A stretch of 64,000 nt of DNA from an uncultured Alistipes sp. (GTDB lineage: Bacteria > Bacteroidota > Bacteroidia > Bacteroidales > Rikenellaceae): the NCBI GenBank assembly GCA_944326035.1, contig CALVCS010000006.1, positions 1 to 64,000 of the forward strand. Direction: 5' to 3'. Made by a program: the position numbers and the translations under genes. The notes under the pieces are model-generated. The model saw only the letters and a program-made list of their open reading frames with translations. It was not told the origin of the DNA and made no database searches. Within the stretch, counting starts at the first letter, position 1; every line of letters begins with the position of its first letter. This document shows positions 43,459 through 50,790 of this stretch, one piece after another.

Positions 43459-44028
43459 TCAGGGACGTCCGCTCCAGTGATAACGGGGCAGATCGATATG
43501 CATCAGCGCCAAGACACGTTGTACGATGCTTTCACACAGCGTTTCGATCTGTTGAGGATGGCCGTAAAAGGATGGAGCCGCCGGACAGATGGTGGCGCCG
43601 CATTCGGATAACGTGGTCAGATTCCGCAGATGAATCGTACTCAGCGGGGCTTCCCGAGGTACCAAAATCAAGGGACGGCGCTCTTTGAGCATGACGTCTG
43701 CTGCCCGACTCACCAAGTCGTTCGACACCCCGGCGGCGATGCGGCCCACCATGCCCATCGAGCAGGGAATAATGACCATCGAATCGTAATCGGCTGATCC
43801 CGAGGCGGGAGGCGCGAACAGATCTTCCGGGGCATAGGGCGTCAGTCGGGGGTTGTCCATCCAGGAAACGCTATCTTCAAAAGCGGCCACTTCTCGTCCG
43901 TTGCGTGTCACGAGCAGGGCGATCTCGCCCACCTCTTCCGCCCGGCACAACTGCTGACATAACAAACGGGCATAGAGCGACCCGCTGGCTCCGGTGACCG
44001 CTACAATGAGGTTACGTTTTTTGTCCAT
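43459..44028 (-). CDS. ubiX: UbiX-family flavin prenyltransferase
   Basis: 189 residues, the normal length. UbiX joins a prenyl group to FMN, making the cofactor of UbiD-type decarboxylases. The opening VAVTGASGSLYARLLCQQL is the FMN-binding signature. SMVIIPCSMGMVGRIAAGVSNDLVSRAADVMLKERRPLILVPREAPLS contains the prenyl/FMN site residues, and the NLTTLSECGATICPAAPSFY block closes the fold. No ubiD is in the window. The 73-base gap to the deacetylase gene and shared direction suggest a two-gene unit. Confidence 0.93.
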   Translation of the reverse strand: MDKKRNLIVAVTGASGSLYARLLCQQLCRAEEVGEIALLVTRNGREVAAFEDSVSWMDNPRLTPYAPEDLFAPPASGSADYDSMVIIPCSMGMVGRIAAGVSNDLVSRAADVMLKERRPLILVPREAPLSTIHLRNLTTLSECGATICPAAPSFYGHPQQIETLCESIVQRVLALMHIDLPRYHWSGRP

Positions 44029-44101
44029 CTGATACAGGGAATGAGGGTGATCGTGGCGAACGGGCCGGTGAGGTTCCCCGCAGAGAGCGCCTGCGGGCCG
44101 G

Positions 44102-44710
44102 TTACAGTTCGAGCGTTACGCATTTGAGGCCTTGATCCTTAATGTATTGCAGTGAACGAGGCAGGGCATAGCGCAGATTGCGGAAAGCCTTGCGGGAGTC
44201 GTGGAAGACCACGATCGACCCGCCGCGCACATGCTTGGTCACGTTGTGCAGACAGGAGCGCGGCGACACCCACTGGCTGTAATCGCAGGAAAGCACATCC
44301 CACATCACCAAATTGTAGTGTTCGCTCAAGCGTCGGGCCTGCGCCGGGGTGACCCGTCCGTAAGGTGGCCGAAACAGATCGCTTTTCAGCAACTGGTTGG
44401 CAAATTCCACATCTTCCAGATAGCGTTCGAGGCTCATTCCCCAACCTTTCTGGTGGCTATAGGTGTGATTGCCAATCTTATGACCCTGTTCGACGAGCTG
44501 ACGGAAGAGTTCGGGATGCATTTCGGCATTTTTCCCCAGGCAAAAAAAAGTCGCTTTGGCCTCGTATTTGGATAAGGTTTCGAGGATCCACTCCGTTACT
44601 TCAGGGGTTGGGCCGTCATCGAAGGTCAAATAGACCTCGTCGCTGATCGGCATATCCCAAATCAAAGAGGGCATGAGACGACGAAGGAGTTTCGGAGGTT
44701 TGAAATACAT
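44102..44710 (-). CDS. Polysaccharide deacetylase (NodB-homology, CE4)
   Basis: 202 residues, almost entirely a NodB-homology domain removing N- or O-acetyl groups from polysaccharides such as peptidoglycan or chitin-like chains. Metal and catalytic motifs are intact: TFDDGPTPE (motif 1 with the Asp pair), GNHTYSH (motif 2 His pair), RPPYGRVTP (motif 3), DVLSCDYSQW (motif 4) and IVVFHDS (motif 5). There is no signal peptide or membrane anchor, which is unusual for an enzyme acting outside the cytoplasm; the start could lie elsewhere, but no signal is visible upstream. It is divergent from the DUF4837 lipoprotein. Confidence 0.9.
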   Translation of the reverse strand: MYFKPPKLLRRLMPSLIWDMPISDEVYLTFDDGPTPEVTEWILETLSKYEAKATFFCLGKNAEMHPELFRQLVEQGHKIGNHTYSHQKGWGMSLERYLEDVEFANQLLKSDLFRPPYGRVTPAQARRLSEHYNLVMWDVLSCDYSQWVSPRSCLHNVTKHVRGGSIVVFHDSRKAFRNLRYALPRSLQYIKDQGLKCVTLEL

Positions 44711-44779
44711 CGGATCTGGACAATTTGGCGCAAAGTAAATTTATTTCTCCCTAACCACAAAATCTCCGGGCAAATAACT

Positions 44780-44787
44780 ACTTTTGT
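44780..44787 (+). promoter_or_regulatory. -7 promoter element before the DUF4837 gene
   Basis: TACTTTTG matches TAnnTTTG, 44 bases before the ATG at 44832. Confidence 0.55.
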
Positions 44788-44831
44788 CTCTATAAATCCG
44801 TCTCTATAGACCATTTTAATGCACATATACT

Positions 44832-45854
44832 ATGAATAGCTACCATCGTATTCTGTTCAGTTTGCTTCCCCTGCTGGGTCTGCTGAGTGCCTGCTCCTCC
44901 AGCAAAAACCATAAGGCGACTTCGACCGGTCGTGCTTTCGAGGTGTTGGTGGTCTCTCCCACTTCGGTGTGGGAATCCGTGGTGGGCGACTCGCTGCGAT
45001 CCATCCTGCTCGAACCCGTTCCGATGCTCAATCAACGCGAACCGCTGATGGACCCGGTGCCGCTAACCCCGAAAGCCTTTACGAGCGTCATGGAGCGGCA
45101 TCGCAACGTGATCGTGCTCGAAATCGGACCGGAATACCCGCAGCCGCAGCTGACGATGGAACAGGATGTCTATGCCGCTCCGCAGTTGATCGTCCAGGTC
45201 AGCGGCCCCAACGACAGTACGGTGGCGAACTACCTCGGCGAACATCGGGCCGACTTGCAGCAGATTTTTGCCATGGCCGAACGCGATCGCTTCGTGGCCT
45301 ATGCCACCTCTCAGACCGAAACCCGGATTCAAGAGGCCGTTCGTCAGAAATTCGGCTTCGAGCTCTCCCTGCCCAAAGGATACACCATTCGGAATGAACA
45401 ACCGAATTTTATGTGGATCTCGTTCGAGTTGCCGTTGGTCAGCCAGGGCGTCATCATTTATAGCTATCCGTACGTCAATCAACAGACCTTCAGCCTCGAT
45501 TCGCTGATCAATCGTCGCAATCAGTTCACGGCCCTGATTCCGGGACCGGCCGACGGCTCCTATATGTCGACTGTCTCCGAAATCGAACCCGATATCCACT
45601 ATCGGCGTATTCAGGGCCGCCTGTGGGCGGAAATGCGGGGCTTCTGGTATGTCGAAGGCGACTTCATGGGCGGACCGTTCGTGAGCTTTTCCACCCTGGA
45701 TGCGGCAACGGGTCGGGTGATTTGCATCGATAATTACGTCTTCTCGCCCAAACATCATAAACGGAACTATGTCCGTGAACTCGAAAATCTGATCTATACG
45801 GTCCATTTCCCGGGGGATGCTCCGGCTCAGACGGCGCTTCCGGAGGCCGAATAA
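44832..45854 (+). CDS. DUF4837 lipoprotein
   Basis: 340 residues; signal peptide with lipobox LLSAC (Cys ~21), then SSSKNHKATSTGRAFEVLVV and VWESVVGDSLRSIL, the standard DUF4837 opening. The domain fills the rest of the protein: LPKGYTIRNEQPNFMWISFE, VIIYSYPYVNQQTFSLDSLINRRN and GFWYVEGDFMGGPFVSF near the end. The family is limited to Bacteroidota and has no known role; an envelope location is expected. It is transcribed alone and ends at a strong terminator. Confidence 0.88.
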   Translation: MNSYHRILFSLLPLLGLLSACSSSKNHKATSTGRAFEVLVVSPTSVWESVVGDSLRSILLEPVPMLNQREPLMDPVPLTPKAFTSVMERHRNVIVLEIGPEYPQPQLTMEQDVYAAPQLIVQVSGPNDSTVANYLGEHRADLQQIFAMAERDRFVAYATSQTETRIQEAVRQKFGFELSLPKGYTIRNEQPNFMWISFELPLVSQGVIIYSYPYVNQQTFSLDSLINRRNQFTALIPGPADGSYMSTVSEIEPDIHYRRIQGRLWAEMRGFWYVEGDFMGGPFVSFSTLDAATGRVICIDNYVFSPKHHKRNYVRELENLIYTVHFPGDAPAQTALPEAE

Positions 45855-45874
45855 CCGCCGCCCCGACTCGAAAT

Positions 45875-45909
45875 AAAAAAGGAGATCTTCGTCGAAGATC
45901 TCCTTTTTT
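45875..45909. terminator. Bidirectional terminator
   Basis: AAAAAAGGAGATCTTC (45875-45890), 3-base loop GTC, then GAAGATCTCCTTTTTT (45894-45909): 16 perfect pairs with A and T runs at the base. Confidence 0.93.
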
Positions 45910-46030
45910 AGGTTTTTTTGGGGGCGGTTGTGCCGCTCGATCCATCTCGAAGGTCGCGTGAGATCGAGGCGTAGCTACCCATGGATGGGTTGGGAGCGAG
46001 GCGTGCGGAGCGAGGAGAGCCCGGTTCGGC

Positions 46031-47344
46031 TTACCCGCCAATGTAGTGATAGACGATACCGTTTTCGGCAAAATCGTGTCGATCGTAGATGTTGCGGCCG
46101 TCGAAAATGACGGGTGAGCGCATCACCCGTTTGAGGATCTCCAGAGAGGGGATGCGGAACTCTTTCCATTCGGTCACCAGCAACAGCGCATCGGCATCCA
46201 CTACCGCATCGTACATGTCGGAGGCATAGCTTACCCGGTCGCCCATCACGTGCCGGAAGGCCTCCATTGCGACGGGGTCATAGACTTTCACCTCGGCACC
46301 GGCCTCGGTCAAGAGACGGGCCAGCACCAGGGAGGGGGCTTCGCGGATATCGTCCGTGTCGGGTTTGAACGCCAGCCCCCACATGGCAATGCGACGCCCG
46401 GACAACTCCCCTTCGAAATAGCGTTCCAGTTTCTCGAACAGAATGGCCTTCTGGCGCTCGTTCACCGCTTCGACTGCCTCCAGCACCCGCATCCGGTAGC
46501 CGTGTTCGCGAGCGGTGTGGATCAGGGCTTTGATGTCTTTCGGGAAGCACGAACCCCCGTATCCGGTCCCCGGATAGAGAAATTTGCTCCCGATCCGGTT
46601 ATCCGATCCGATGCCTTTGCGGACCATGTTGACATCGGCCCCCACCCGTTCGCACAGATTCGCGATGTCGTTCATGAAACTGATGCGGGTCGCCAACATG
46701 CTGTTAGCCGCATATTTGGTCATCTCCGAAGAGAGCACGTCCATGAAAATCACCCGGAAATTGTTGAGCAGGAAGGGCCGGTACAGACGGGTCATCAGTT
46801 CCCGGGCCCGTTGACTTTCGACCCCTACGACCACCCGGTCGGGGCTCATGAAATCTTTGACGGCACTGCCCTCTTTCAAAAATTCCGGATTGGAGGCCAC
46901 TTCAAACGGAATTTCGACCCCTCGGCGAGCCAGTTCGGCCTCTACGACGGCTTTGACCTTGGTCGCCGTACCGACCGGAACGGTACTTTTGGTCACCAGC
47001 AAGGTATAGCGATGGAGGGCGGCTCCGAATTCGCGGGCCACCTCGAGCACCTGTTGCAGATCGGCCGAACCATCGGCGCCCGGCGGGGTCCCGACGGCAA
47101 TAAATACCATTTCCACCTCATCGAGGTGCGTATCCAGCCGAACATCGAAGTGCAGACGTCCGGCCTGGACGTTTTTCTGGACAATCTCCTCCAGACCGGG
47201 TTCGTAAATCGGAATTTCACCTCGCCACAGACGACCGATTTTGTCCGTATCCCGATCGATACAGATCACTTCCACGCCCATCTCCGAAAAACAGGCTCCC
47301 GATACCAGACCGACATACCCGGTCCCCACAACGGCAATTTTCAT
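46031..47344 (-). CDS. ugd: UDP-glucose 6-dehydrogenase
   Basis: 437 residues, typical length. The enzyme oxidises UDP-glucose to UDP-glucuronate with two NAD+, feeding capsule or LPS sugars. Seen: the Rossmann start MKIAVVGTGYVGLVSGACFSEMG, VAVGTP-type block FIAVGTPPGADGSAD, TKSTVPVGT, the invariant FLKEGSAVKDF and the catalytic cysteine in GTGYGGSCFPKD. Further on come the WGLAFKPDTDDIREAPS motif and the C-terminal UDP-binding domain. No other sugar-nucleotide genes lie next to it. It is divergent from the sodium:solute symporter. Confidence 0.95.
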   Translation of the reverse strand: MKIAVVGTGYVGLVSGACFSEMGVEVICIDRDTDKIGRLWRGEIPIYEPGLEEIVQKNVQAGRLHFDVRLDTHLDEVEMVFIAVGTPPGADGSADLQQVLEVAREFGAALHRYTLLVTKSTVPVGTATKVKAVVEAELARRGVEIPFEVASNPEFLKEGSAVKDFMSPDRVVVGVESQRARELMTRLYRPFLLNNFRVIFMDVLSSEMTKYAANSMLATRISFMNDIANLCERVGADVNMVRKGIGSDNRIGSKFLYPGTGYGGSCFPKDIKALIHTAREHGYRMRVLEAVEAVNERQKAILFEKLERYFEGELSGRRIAMWGLAFKPDTDDIREAPSLVLARLLTEAGAEVKVYDPVAMEAFRHVMGDRVSYASDMYDAVVDADALLLVTEWKEFRIPSLEILKRVMRSPVIFDGRNIYDRHDFAENGIVYHYIGG

Positions 47345-47462
47345 ACATTCTCAGTTATCGTTTCCGCTTCGGCGGCGATAGAGCCTCCGAAACCGATACA
47401 AGGTAGTGATTTTTTGGGAAAGCCAAGTCGGATCGGCTCCTTTTCCGGGAAACCGATTTGCA

Positions 47463-47483
47463 TAACCCAAAGATTTTGGGTAA
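47463..47483. promoter_or_regulatory. Inverted repeat in the ugd/symporter divergent region
   Basis: TAACCCAAA-GAT-TTTGGGTAA, perfect over the inner seven pairs, 36 bases before the symporter ATG. It could be an operator; there is no T run to make it a terminator. Confidence 0.4.
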
Positions 47484-47518
47484 CTTGTCCCAATCAACCT
47501 TAATTCCCTTTTGTCCCG

Positions 47519-49000
47519 ATGACCGGTTTTACGATAATCGACTGGGCGGTGATCGTGCTCTTTCTGCTCGCCCTTTTATTGATTGGTTATCTCTCCGCCA
47601 AAAAGACCCGAACCGCCAGCGATTATGCCTTGGGGGGGCGTTCGATGAATGCCGTGATGATCGGGATTTCGCTCTTCGCTACCCTGCTCAGTACGCTCAG
47701 CTACTTGGCCTATCCCGGCGAAATGATCAAGTACGGACCGGTGGTCTTCATCGGATTGACCGCCTTTCCGGTCGCTTATCTGATCGTCAGTCGCTTCTTT
47801 ATTCCGCGATTCATGGCCATGAAGGTGACCAGTGCCTACGAAATCCTGGAAATTCGGTTGGGAAAAGGGACTCGGCATCTGGCTACGATCTTTTTCCTTT
47901 CGCTGCGTTTTCTGTGGATGTCCACGATCATCTATGCCACGGTCGATACGGCGCTGATCCCGATTTTCGGACTCGATCCTTCGTGGATTACCCCGATCAG
48001 TCTGGTGTTGGCGGGTATTACGGTCGTGTATACCACGATGGGCGGTTTGAAAGCCGTGGTGATGACCGATGTGGTGCAGAGCGTGGTGATGTTTGCCGGC
48101 GTGTTGCTCACGATCGGGGTGATCGTCTGGCAGATCGGAGGCCTGCAACCGCTGAGCAATCCGGATCTCTATGCCCATTGGGAACCTATCCGCTGGGCGG
48201 TCGATGCGACGGATCGCATGACCATCGGCAATATCTTTATCATGACCCTGGTGTGGCAAGTGTGTACGGCCAGCTCCGACCAGATGGCGATTCAGCGGTA
48301 TCTCTCCACCAAGGATGTGCGTTCGGCGGTTCGTTCTTACGGCATTTCGATCGCGACCTCCTGTGCCATCCAGCTGTTGTTGGCCGTCGTGGGATTGATG
48401 GTCATGGCCTATTTCACCTATTTCCCCGAGCAAATGTTGCCCGGAACGACGATCTTTGACGATGCCGATACCCTGTTTCCCCGCTTTATCTTGATCGGTC
48501 TGCCGACCGGAATCTCGGGATTGATCGCAGCGGCTATTATGGCAGCCGCCATGTCGAGCGTGTCGTCCGGACTCAACTCGTCGGCGGTGGTCATTCAGCA
48601 AGACATTCTGAAGCCGTTGCGCCCGGACGCGGCGGACGGCGATGACCTGAAAAAAGTCAAATATATTTCGGCGTTGCTGGGTGTGGGTGTCGCCTGTTGC
48701 TGCTATCTGATCTCTTTCGTGAGCGGCAATCTGCTGGATGTGGTCATCAAGGTGGTCAATCTGGTAGTGGCTCCGCTGTTCGTCCTCTTTTTCCTGGCGC
48801 TCTTCGTCCCGTTCGCGACCAATCGCGGAACGGTGGTGGCCGGTCTGCTCTCGCTGTTGACGGCGATTCTGATCGCCTTTTTCGGCATTTTCGGGATCTC
48901 GGTGCTCTGGATCATGCCCAGTGCTTTGATCGTCGGGGTGGTCTCAGGCGTCGTGTGGGGGTATATCGAAACGCGTTGGCGGCGTCGGCACAGCGCCTGA
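47519..49000 (+). CDS. Sodium:solute symporter (SSS family)
   Basis: 493 residues with about 13 membrane helices. Family marks: DYALGGRSMNAVMIGISLFATLLSTLSYL, the SSS N-terminal signature, VVYTTMGGLKAVVMTDVVQ, and GLIAAAIMAAAMSSVSSGLNSSAVV with the conserved Ser-rich sodium site on helix 8. Such carriers take up sugars, sialic acid, amino acids or vitamins with Na+. Substrate cannot be read; neighbours (ugd, polysaccharide enzymes) favour a sugar or sugar acid but weakly. It ends near a hairpin at 49056-49087. Confidence 0.9.
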   Translation: MTGFTIIDWAVIVLFLLALLLIGYLSAKKTRTASDYALGGRSMNAVMIGISLFATLLSTLSYLAYPGEMIKYGPVVFIGLTAFPVAYLIVSRFFIPRFMAMKVTSAYEILEIRLGKGTRHLATIFFLSLRFLWMSTIIYATVDTALIPIFGLDPSWITPISLVLAGITVVYTTMGGLKAVVMTDVVQSVVMFAGVLLTIGVIVWQIGGLQPLSNPDLYAHWEPIRWAVDATDRMTIGNIFIMTLVWQVCTASSDQMAIQRYLSTKDVRSAVRSYGISIATSCAIQLLLAVVGLMVMAYFTYFPEQMLPGTTIFDDADTLFPRFILIGLPTGISGLIAAAIMAAAMSSVSSGLNSSAVVIQQDILKPLRPDAADGDDLKKVKYISALLGVGVACCCYLISFVSGNLLDVVIKVVNLVVAPLFVLFFLALFVPFATNRGTVVAGLLSLLTAILIAFFGIFGISVLWIMPSALIVGVVSGVVWGYIETRWRRRHSA

Positions 49001-49055
49001 CTTTTTTTAAAGCCTACATATCTCCACGCGGGAACAGAACACGTGGGGAAAATAG

Positions 49056-49090
49056 AAAAGGCCGGACTCAGAAAGGGTCCGGCCTTTGGG
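49056..49090. terminator. Terminator between convergent genes
   Basis: AAAGGCCGGAC(T)C (49057-49069) pairs with GGGTCCGGCCTTT (49075-49087). The T-rich side is on the minus strand, so it mainly ends the lipoprotein gene. Confidence 0.75.
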
Positions 49091-49123
49091 AGTATGGACC
49101 GAAAAATCGGTCGGTAGGAAGGG

Positions 49124-50731
49124 TTAGTAGACGGTGTTTTGCGGATCGAAGTTGGTCCAGCCCAACATCCAGTTGTCGGCATCGGCATCGCTTTGGAACG
49201 CCCCGGCGAAAGCCGAATGGTCGAATCCTTCAGCGGCCGGAATGCCATTGAGCAGCGGACTGCCGGCTTGCGGACCGTAGTTGGCTCCGGCCATCAGACT
49301 GTTCGGTTGAGCCAGTTTCAGATCGGCGATCGAAGGCAAGAGGTGGTTGTTCCGAGCGGCCAGCAAAACGTAGCTGTGGGTGAAAGAGACGGTTCCTTCG
49401 GTGAACGTCTTGCCATCGTTGCTATACGTGTCTTGCCACTTTTTGTTGATATCGGAGGCCAAAATCGGAGCGGCATCGACGGCCTGGTTGTCGAAGGTCG
49501 CATCGGCGGCATTGTCGCTATAACCGGCAAAGAATACGTTGCGGAACGTGTGGCCGGTCGCTTCGGCATTTTCTTGGGTGCCCTGGAGTTTATCGTTTTC
49601 GATGATGGCCCCCACGGGGTATCCCAAAATGACCGAGTTTTGGAAGGTCAGCCGAGAATTGCGGCGAATCTGTACACCGGCTTGATACTGTCCCAGACGC
49701 GAACCGTTGTTGGGGAAGAGACCGCCCCCGTTGATGTAGCTGGATCCGTCGGGTTTGTTGGCATCGAATGAGAGGTTGAAGAAGTCGGGATCCTGTCCGA
49801 TCGGACCGACCAGGGTCACGTTGCAGAACTGGGCGGTGGTGAACGGATCTACGGTTTTGGCATCGGCGTTGTTGTCCGATTCGAAACCGTTGGAAAGCGA
49901 TTGGTCGGCAATTTTCGGGTGACGAACCCCCAGGGCATACTGAACTTTCCCTGAGAAACCGTTGTCGGTATCGAAATCGTCATCCCAGCCGTGATAGGCA
50001 ACCAGGTATTGGCAATTGACCGTCCCGCCGAACCATTCGTACGAGTCGTCGTTGCTGTAAGAAACCTGCAGGTGGTCGACCTTCGTCCCCGAACCGATCG
50101 AACCGAAGGTAATCCCATTGATTTCCTGGTCGGTTTTGAAGGGATAACCGGCAAATTCAACCCGAACATACTGGATTTCTCCCGAATTATCGGCATCGTC
50201 CGTACCGCCGTGTTTGGTGCGCGGACCCCCTTCGATTTGCATTTCGGTGAGATTGTTGTGGGCCTTGCCGCAGAGGATCAACCCGCCCCAGTCGCCCGGA
50301 CGACGCGATCCCGGAGCCTGAGCCGAGGTGAAGACAATGGGTTTGTCGGCCGTTCCCGTGGCGTGGATTTTCCCGCCGCGTTCGATGATCAAGGCCGCTT
50401 TGGTGTCTTTTTCACCCAGGATCACCGTACCGGCCGGGATGGTGATCGACGAACCGTCGGTGATATAAACCCAACCCCGAAGCAGGTATTTTTTCGACGC
50501 ATCGAGGGTTACGTCCCCCTTGAAGGGATATTCCTGTTCGCCATTTCCCAGCTCATAGGTGCCGGGCACCACTTCGCTGGCTTTGGTGCCCAGGGTGGTA
50601 TAATATTCAGTGGAGGTCGGCGTGTCGGGATCGGTCGGATCACTGTTCGGATCGTTGTTCTTGTCGCAACTGCCGAAGGTCAGCGCCAAGGCGGCCAGAA
50701 GCATCCAGTTCAAATTTTTCTTCGTTTTCAT
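49124..50731 (-). CDS. Surface lipoprotein with parallel beta-helix-like repeats, partner of the TonB receptor
   Basis: 535 residues from the ATG at 50731, which starts the lipoprotein signal (MKTKKNLNWMLLAALALTFGSC, Cys22); earlier in-frame starts only add charged residues. After an Asp/Pro/Thr-rich linker (DPNSDPTDPDTPTS), residues ~70-500 show beta-helix-like rungs (SSITIPAGTVILGEKDTKAALIIERGGKI, IQYVRVEFAGYPF, NGITFGSIGSGTKVDHLQVSY, LTFQNSVILGYPVGAI) and acidic turn motifs (YNDDSYE-like, DDDFDTDNGF). The linker suggests surface exposure. It follows the TonB receptor by 59 bases and takes the place of a SusD, but is not SusD-like. Function unknown. Confidence 0.75.
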   Translation of the reverse strand: MKTKKNLNWMLLAALALTFGSCDKNNDPNSDPTDPDTPTSTEYYTTLGTKASEVVPGTYELGNGEQEYPFKGDVTLDASKKYLLRGWVYITDGSSITIPAGTVILGEKDTKAALIIERGGKIHATGTADKPIVFTSAQAPGSRRPGDWGGLILCGKAHNNLTEMQIEGGPRTKHGGTDDADNSGEIQYVRVEFAGYPFKTDQEINGITFGSIGSGTKVDHLQVSYSNDDSYEWFGGTVNCQYLVAYHGWDDDFDTDNGFSGKVQYALGVRHPKIADQSLSNGFESDNNADAKTVDPFTTAQFCNVTLVGPIGQDPDFFNLSFDANKPDGSSYINGGGLFPNNGSRLGQYQAGVQIRRNSRLTFQNSVILGYPVGAIIENDKLQGTQENAEATGHTFRNVFFAGYSDNAADATFDNQAVDAAPILASDINKKWQDTYSNDGKTFTEGTVSFTHSYVLLAARNNHLLPSIADLKLAQPNSLMAGANYGPQAGSPLLNGIPAAEGFDHSAFAGAFQSDADADNWMLGWTNFDPQNTVY

Positions 50732-50790
50732 ACATTCCATCAATTGGTTTGACATCCTTTTTTCTTTTATCACAGTGTTATTCAGTCGAA

